In this document: piece by piece, positions 1 through 5,400 of the stretch
Layout of the letters: every line of letters begins with the position of its first letter
How positions within the stretch are numbered: the stretch's first letter is position 1
Origin: Pirellulaceae bacterium
GTDB taxonomy: Bacteria; Planctomycetota; Planctomycetia; Pirellulales; Pirellulaceae
Assembly (NCBI GenBank): GCA_013002105.1
Contig: JABDKS010000741.1
Coordinates: forward strand, 1 to 7,573
DNA length: 7,573 bases
Direction of reading: 5' to 3'
Made by a program: the position numbers and the translations under genes
Notes under the pieces: generated by a model
The model's database searches: none
What the model was told of the DNA's origin: nothing
The model's input: only the letters and a program-made list of their open reading frames with translations

Positions 1-1152
1 GCGGATGAGCGGTGGCGGATACTTGCGCGCGGTACGAGGTCCCGGCGGACCACCTTGTCCTGGCGGACCACCTTGACCTGGCGGACGGGTGGACCCGCGA
101 TCACGACTACTAGTCGTTTCGGTCGCAAGCATCCGAAACAGGCTAAAAAACTCGGCGCCGGACCCGAAAACCGACATGTCTTGCTCGATCGACTCTTTCA
201 ACGCCAGGTCGGCTTCCATTCGTTCGTTCAGCAACTTCTTTAACACGAAGTAAATCCGCTCGACAGTGTCTTCGTCCAAATCAGCCACGGAATTCCGCGA
301 TACATTTTCCAGTGTCAACGCAATGCCGGACTCGATGGCCTGTCGACGCGCCTTGGCATTGGTGCCCTCGATTGCATCGCGTAATTCGTCGGGCAGCGAT
401 TCGCGCCACGACGCGTAGGCAGCCATCGTTTTCAGCAGACTATCTGCATCGGGTTGCTTGCTAACGGCTTGAGCCGTCGTTCGAATCGACTCCAAGGTGG
501 CTGCATCAAGTCGCTGCAGAGAATCCCAACGCGACTCTAATGTCGCCCTTGCTTCGGGCGGCAATTCAGCAATCGCATCACTTCGCTGGCGAATCGGCGT
601 CGCCGTGATGGCCGTTGATGGGGTGCCTTTGAAATTCCCAAACTCGCGGGCGGTCGCGATCATGGCGTTCCAAGGTTGATTGGCATTTAACTGACGCATC
701 AGTTCCATGTCGTCGCCCAGCAGATAGGCATCGATGTTTTCGGCTAATTCCAAGTCAGCCAGTTGCTGCTGTTCGGCGCGATTGCGTCGTTGCTGTGCAA
801 CAAAATAGCCCACGCCGCCGGCGAGACAACAAAGCAGTGCGATACCCGACGCGGTCCACCAGTTTCGATACGACTTCTTCGTCGCCGGTTCGTACTGAGC
901 CAAATCGGCCACCACCAACTCCAAGGTGGACTCGACCAACTTTTCGTCCGTTGGCGGACTGGGCAGTTGGTCCAACATGTCCCAGCCGGTTTGCAATTGC
1001 TGCAAACGAACACGCAAGGTTTCATCGCTTACCAGACGCTCTTCGACGTCACTACGCGACGAATTGTCAAGCTCGCCGTCCAAATACGCGACCAACAACT
1101 CGTCGTCCGGTTCGACCGGATAATTATCACTTTGTGTTGCATCACTACTCAT
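1..1152 (-). CDS. Membrane-anchored putative anti-sigma factor, zinc-less, C-terminus beyond window
   Basis: This frame is open from ATG at 1152 to base 1 (384 codons, no stop), so the gene is partial at its 3' end. Residues 19-29 (LLVAYLDGELD) and 36-47 (VEERLVSDETLR) match the layout of the N-terminal helices of anti-sigma factors. The HxxxCxxC zinc motif of the ZAS family is absent: there is no Cys before residue 108. One hydrophobic segment at about 98-119 (WWTASGIALL...GGVGYFVA), preceded by KK and R and followed by QQRRN, is a single transmembrane helix. The N-terminus is therefore probably cytoplasmic, where it could bind the sigma factor. The region from about 125 to 344 is charged and probably helical, and I do not recognise it. 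Residues 353-372 are Gly/Pro-rich with GQGGPP repeats. The start is supported by the 8-base overlap with the sigma gene. Anti-sigma function is inferred from position and topology; a sigma-linked membrane protein of another kind remains possible. Confidence 0.8.
   Translation of the reverse strand, partial: MSSDATQSDNYPVEPDDELLVAYLDGELDNSSRSDVEERLVSDETLRVRLQQLQTGWDMLDQLPSPPTDEKLVESTLELVVADLAQYEPATKKSYRNWWTASGIALLCCLAGGVGYFVAQQRRNRAEQQQLADLELAENIDAYLLGDDMELMRQLNANQPWNAMIATAREFGNFKGTPSTAITATPIRQRSDAIAELPPEARATLESRWDSLQRLDAATLESIRTTAQAVSKQPDADSLLKTMAAYASWRESLPDELRDAIEGTNAKARRQAIESGIALTLENVSRNSVADLDEDTVERIYFVLKKLLNERMEADLALKESIEQDMSVFGSGAEFFSLFRMLATETTSSRDRGSTRPPGQGGPPGQGGPPGPRTARKYPPPLIR
44..85 (-). 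repeat. 18-base tandem repeat encoding GQGGPP
   Basis: Two adjacent 18-base units (44-61 and 62-79) differ at one base and are followed by a 6-base partial copy. In the minus-strand membrane protein they encode Gly-Gln-Gly-Gly-Pro-Pro units, a short Gly/Pro-rich stretch on the predicted extracytoplasmic side. The stretch has too few Gly-X-Y triplets in register to call it a true collagen helix. Confidence 0.7.
1145..1152 (-). other. 8-base stop/start overlap between sigma and anti-sigma genes
   Basis: On the minus strand the bases read ATGAGTAG. The ATG opens the membrane-protein gene and the TAG closes the sigma gene in another frame. Such overlaps usually indicate translational coupling, which would keep the sigma factor and its presumed inhibitor in fixed proportion. 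The overlap is seen directly; coupling is inferred. Confidence 0.8.
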
Positions 1153-1816
1153 GGTCCGCCTCCCCGTCGATCACTGCGTCACCATCCATCGCGGCGATGT
1201 CCGGAATCACACCGGCATCTACATAGGGTTGTAAGATTCCCCGCAGATTCACTCGCGCTCGGCTGAGCAACGACTTGACCGCCTTTGTCGTTAAATCCAT
1301 TGTTTGAGCGATTTCTGCGTAACTCATGTTCTCGAATCGCGACAACATCAGTGCGATTCTTTGTCGTTCGCCGAGCGCCTGAACGGCAGCGTGCACGATG
1401 TCCGACCGCTCAGATCCTTCGACCAAACGCGTCGGCATCATCCCACTGGCATCCAGTGCGGTACCGGCCAAGAAATGGCCGCCACTGTCCGAGTCGGTTC
1501 GTTTGGGAGCATCAACCTCGTTGACCTCCCGACGTCGACCAACTGATCGATTGGCATTGCGTGCCACGTTTCCCGCAATCGTGAACAACCATGTCGAAAA
1601 CTTGGCGCCCGGCTCGTACCGCTTTCGCGCTCGATACACACGCATAAATGTTTCCTGCATCAGGTCCTCGGCCATGTCATGCCGAGGCCCGATAGTGTGC
1701 ATTAATCGAATCAGCCGAGGCTGATATTTTCGCATCAACTCCGTGAACGCGTTGACGTCATCCTCGCGCACACGCAACATCAATCGCACATCCGGGTCGG
1801 ACTGCTGATAACGCAT
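1145..1816 (-). CDS. ECF-type RNA polymerase sigma factor (sigma-70 family)
   Basis: This 223-aa protein has the two-domain layout of extracytoplasmic-function sigma factors, which direct RNA polymerase to alternative promoters. Region 2 spans about 20-90: DDVNAFTELMRKYQPRL, then the core-binding and -10 part with MAEDLMQETFMRVYRA (48-63) and KFSTWLFTIAGNVARN (72-87). A linker follows (about 91-138). Region 4 spans about 139-195 with ALGERQRIALMLSRFENMSY and the helix-turn-helix YAEIAQTMDLTTKAVKSLLSRAR, which would read the -35 element. The tail (196-223) is acidic. I chose ATG at 1816 because homologous planctomycete sigma factors begin close to the SDPDVRLMLRV segment. The frame stays open upstream to a TTG at 2002, but that extension has no sigma-like sequence. 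No clear Shine-Dalgarno precedes 1816. The stop overlaps the start of the putative anti-sigma gene, implying an operon. The regulon is unknown. Confidence 0.93.
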   Translation of the reverse strand: MRYQQSDPDVRLMLRVREDDVNAFTELMRKYQPRLIRLMHTIGPRHDMAEDLMQETFMRVYRARKRYEPGAKFSTWLFTIAGNVARNANRSVGRRREVNEVDAPKRTDSDSGGHFLAGTALDASGMMPTRLVEGSERSDIVHAAVQALGERQRIALMLSRFENMSYAEIAQTMDLTTKAVKSLLSRARVNLRGILQPYVDAGVIPDIAAMDGDAVIDGEADHE

Positions 1817-1901
1817 CGCGGTCGATTCGCTGACGGCCAAGCGACGTAAACCGTGTGTTTTAAGTAGGGAAACGAGACATCTAGCTGGCGGATGATCGCA
1901 G

Positions 1902-1914
1902 CGGGAACATCCCG
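1902..1914. promoter_or_regulatory. Inverted repeat CGGGA-ACA-TCCCG
   Basis: Perfect 5-base arms around a 3-base centre, about 86 bases upstream of the chosen sigma start. It could be a small operator or part of a leader hairpin. Arms this short can arise by chance in GC-rich DNA; its interest comes from clustering with two longer palindromes. Confidence 0.35.
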
Positions 1915-1920
1915 TTATTC

Positions 1921-1948
1921 TACCTAGTTCCAACCGCAGACCTAGGTA
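1921..1948. promoter_or_regulatory. Inverted repeat TACCTAG / CTAGGTA, 14-base loop
   Basis: Perfect 7-base arms at 1921-1927 and 1942-1948. Read on the minus strand, TAGAAT (1922-1917), which overlaps one arm, resembles a -10 hexamer for the sigma gene. No good -35 sits at the usual distance. The repeat could be an operator over that promoter or an RNA stem; neither is shown. Confidence 0.4.
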
Positions 1949-1962
1949 ACGGTTTCGCGCAA

Positions 1963-1978
1963 TTTCGCGGTCGCGAAA
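1963..1978. promoter_or_regulatory. 16-base palindrome TTTCGCGGTCGCGAAA
   Basis: Perfect 7-base arms (TTTCGCG / CGCGAAA) around a 2-base centre, with an extra copy of TTTCGCG at 1953-1959. The symmetry and short centre suit a dimeric DNA-binding regulator better than an RNA hairpin. It lies about 147 bases upstream of the sigma start. No binding protein can be named from sequence. Confidence 0.45.
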
Positions 1979-2216
1979 GACTTTTTGTCTCTGGGGTAGC
2001 AATCCACGCTACGGCCTGATGTCAGAAACCCTCCGGTCTCGCACCAACCAGCCACAAATCGCATCACTGTCGCGTCGGCAAGCATGTCGAAATCGATTCG
2101 GCCAGCGTTGCTGACGAGGTCACTGAGACGCGTCTAACGGCATGAAACGACGGGGCGAACCGGTGGGGCAAAGCAGCAGGCCCCGACGTCGAAATAATCG
2201 ACACGACCGTCATGAG

Positions 2217-2246
2217 TTGAACGGCGCAAAGTTTAAAAAAAATATT
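2217..2246 (+). promoter_or_regulatory. Weak candidate sigma-70-like promoter for the giant gene
   Basis: TTGAAC (2217-2222) is followed after 18 bases by AATATT (2241-2246) in the most A/T-rich stretch of the intergenic region. The -10 match is poor and the leader would be about 200 bases. It is listed only because no better plus-strand candidate is visible. Confidence 0.15.
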
Positions 2247-2434
2247 TGGCCGCGTTGATCAATACGATTCGCACAGCATCCGCAGCTGAAAACCTTCTCC
2301 AGCGTTCGCGAATCGAATTTGCCGTCACATAGCCCCAAAGTGGCATAAGTTTCAGATGGACTTCCCCAGGACGGGAGAAGTGCGCGCGAAATGGCGGCGA
2401 CTCAAGCCGCACAAATGAATTTTAGCACTGAATT

Positions 2435-2440
2435 AGGAAG
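2435..2440 (+). promoter_or_regulatory. Ribosome binding site AGGAAG
   Basis: AGGAAG sits 9 bases before the ATG at 2450, a normal Shine-Dalgarno distance. This supports 2450 over the later in-frame ATG at 2486, which would begin exactly at the leader motif. Confidence 0.65.
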
Positions 2441-2449
2441 ACAACTGTC

Positions 2450-5400
2450 ATGAGTGGCAATAGCAACTCAAAACTGCAACGAATCATGGAGCAACTCGAG
2501 GATCGAGTGCTATTTGACGCCGTCCCTGACGGTGGATTCTTACTGCAACCGGACCACATGGCGGATAACCCGCTCAACGCGGCCCAAGAAATGTCGGTCG
2601 ATACGACGCATCAGGTCAATCAGGAACAACAACCACGCGAGTTGATCCTCGTCGACGCCAACGTCGAAAATGCGAACCAGATCATCTCCGATATCTTGGC
2701 CGAGCGTGATGATCGTGCGCTGGAAGTCCGATTGCTGAGCGCCGATCGTGACGGCGTAGAACAAATCACCGAGTTGCTCGATGGAGCGTCGACACGTTAC
2801 AGCGCCGTACATGTCATCTCGCACGGTAGCGAAGGTAGCCTGAGTCTCGGTTCGTCCACGCTCAATGCTGATTCGCTGAGCGGGTACGCCGGACAACTCG
2901 TTGGCTGGGCCGATGGGATGACCCAAGACGCGGACCTGTTGTTCTATGGCTGTAACCTGGCAGGCAACGATGCCGGCCAAGCCTTCATTGGATCGCTCAG
3001 TCAGCTCACCGGTGCCGACGTCGCCGCATCGGATGACTTGACCGGAGCTGCCGACAAAGGGGGTGACTGGGAACTGGAACAACGAACCGGATTGGTCGAA
3101 GCACAAACGCTCCGTTCGTCCAGCTACAGCAATGTTCTCGTCACGACCGACAATGGTTTCGTCATCGGGACACAAACCAATTTTGGTGCGATCAACGAAA
3201 TCGATGTGGTGCCGCAAGGTCAGGCAGGGACGAGCAGCCGGACCTATACCAATGCCGCAACCGCCAACGGGGGTGCCATCTCGATCGATGTCCGCGTGAC
3301 TTTGATCGACACCTACGATCCCAACGGGAATGTGACGACGGGAACGGCGAATCAGATGCCAGTGACATTCTCCGACTATTCAGATGGCCCCCTGTTGTTC
3401 GCCCGTTCAGTCGCAAACGGAAACGAATCGGGATGGGAAGGTCATTCAGCCGATGTTTTGATCGAGTATTTCGACAGTGGCACCGGCGGCGCACTCTCAG
3501 TCGTCGGCGATTTTACGGTCAAAGACATTGACTACGAAGCACCGACTGCTAATGGATCCGGCATCGAAGGATTTTCGGTTGTCGACAATGAATTGCATTC
3601 CTACCAGCTCTCGACCACGCCGACGACCCAAATCGATGTGGTCAACAATATCGACGGCACGACAACGTTTCAAAACACAACCGGTCGCGGCTCCGGGGCG
3701 GACCAACAGCGTTGGGTCGGATTCAAAACGTACGACTCCAATTCGATCCTACTGAACTTCCAGGCTCGCAACGCAAACACGGGCTACGGTCTGTCGACCG
3801 CAAACTTCACTGCCACACCGATCAGCTACGGCGAAATGACGCTCGACTTGGACGGCGACGACAGCACCGACGGCAACGAAGCCTACTTGGGCACTTTTGC
3901 AACTGGCGTGGCATCCGCCATCGTCGATACGGATGTCAACGTCGACTCGGCAGACGCTTTGGCAACCGTCACGCAGATTTCGATCACACCCAGTGGCATG
4001 GAAGACCCGGCAAACGAATCACTGACATTCAAGGGAGCCGGCGCCAGCCAAGTCACGATCGCACTCAATGCAGCATCGTACAACAACAATATCACATTGG
4101 ATGGAGTCACCTACGATATCGATTTCAATGGGACGGTTTTTACCATCAGCAACAACGCTGGCGGTACATTCACGATGGCACAAGCCGAGTCGATGATGCG
4201 GGGAATCGACTACCAGAATGACTCCGCAACCGCCCCGGCTCAGAACCGCGCCTTCTCGTTCTATGCCACTGATGACCAGGGGAATCGAAGTAACACCGCA
4301 GTCAGTCGATTGGTACGTAACAACGTCGGCAGTTGGCAAATCTCCGGTGCGACCAGCGTGTCAGAAGGAGCCTCAGCTTCTTACACCGTCTCGATGCCGG
4401 TATCGGTCGCGGTGGGCGAATCGGCGTCCGTCAATTTGACGCTTTTGAATGTTAGTACGAATTCCGCTGATTACGCCAATTTCCTCGATGCGGTTGACAC
4501 GGCTATCGGAGCCAGGACGGATATCGTTCGCGTCAACAATACGCTGACGTATACGTCGACGGGCGGCGCAATGCCACCGCTGACGATCAACCTTAGCACG
4601 ATCAACGATACGGTTGACGAAGGCCTGGAGTCGTATCGCGTCGTATTGTCTAATCCCGGCAATTCGTTGTTGGCTAATAGCGAAGTCCAAACGACCATCA
4701 TCGACGACGACGGTAACAATGTGCCGTTCGCTTACGACGATGATTTCAGCGGTACCGAAAACCAACTACTGAGCGGGAACGTGGTCACCGCTGACAATGG
4801 CAATGGTGTCGATTTCGATTTCGACGGTACCCCGCTGAGCGTGTCGGCGGTTAACGGTGTGCCGGCAAATGTGGGCAGCAACGTGACGGGGTCCACAGGC
4901 GGAACATTCGTGATCGCTGCGGATGGTTCCTACACGTTTGATCCCGGCACCAGTTTCGATTCGTTAGCACCTGGGCAAACGACAACCACTTCGGTGACCT
5001 ACACGATCACCGATGGCACCGATACGGACACGGCGACGGTAACCGTTACGATCACCGGAACGAATGATACGCCCAACGCCGTGGGTACCATTCCGGCCCA
5101 AAGCAATGCCGATGCGACAACCATCGCACCACTCGACATCAGCGGATTCTTTGCAGACGTCGATGCCGGTGACACGCTCTCTTATACGACGTCAACACTA
5201 CCGCCTGGATTGATCCTCAATCCAACCACCGGCGTCATCTCCGGTACGCTTCCAGCCAACGCTTCCGCAGGCGGCCCGTACTCTGTCACCATCACGGCGA
5301 CAGATTCCCAAGGTGCGACTCGAAATCAAGTATTCACGTGGACGGTGACAAACCCGGCTCCCACGGCGACGGACAACGATCTCGGTACGACCGAGAATGC

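Larger units (their letters stand above)
1817..2449. other. Divergent intergenic region, 633 bases, no credible gene
   Basis: Neither strand holds a reading frame with recognisable protein features. The only long frame is the upstream extension of the sigma frame to a TTG at 2002, whose translation resembles nothing I know. The sigma-proximal third contains three perfect inverted repeats and a facing pair GGAAC (1904-1908) and GTTCC (1927-1931). The centre has a small hairpin, GTCGA at 2188-2192 with TCGAC at 2198-2202, and an A-rich stretch around 2233-2246. The region must hold promoters for both directions, and its length leaves room for long leaders or an undetected small RNA. I see no tRNA or known riboswitch. 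Confidence 0.75.

Noticed and set aside
763..1266. Plus-strand open frames of 143-167 codons in the 763-1266 region
   Set aside because: They are antisense to the putative anti-sigma and sigma genes, are Arg/Pro/Ser-rich, and have no domain features.
1817..2002. 62-residue N-terminal extension of the sigma factor from TTG at 2002
   Set aside because: The extension is unlike any sigma region, includes the palindrome-rich non-coding stretch, and would make the protein longer than usual for the family. ATG at 1816 fits the family start.
2232..2249. A-run (T-run on the minus strand) as a terminator
   Set aside because: There is no stable GC hairpin directly before the T-run on the minus strand, and no minus-strand gene ends there.
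2540..3217. 225-codon minus-strand open frame opposite DUF4347
   Set aside because: The plus frame encodes a clear DUF4347 domain with conserved motifs; the antisense frame has no recognisable family.
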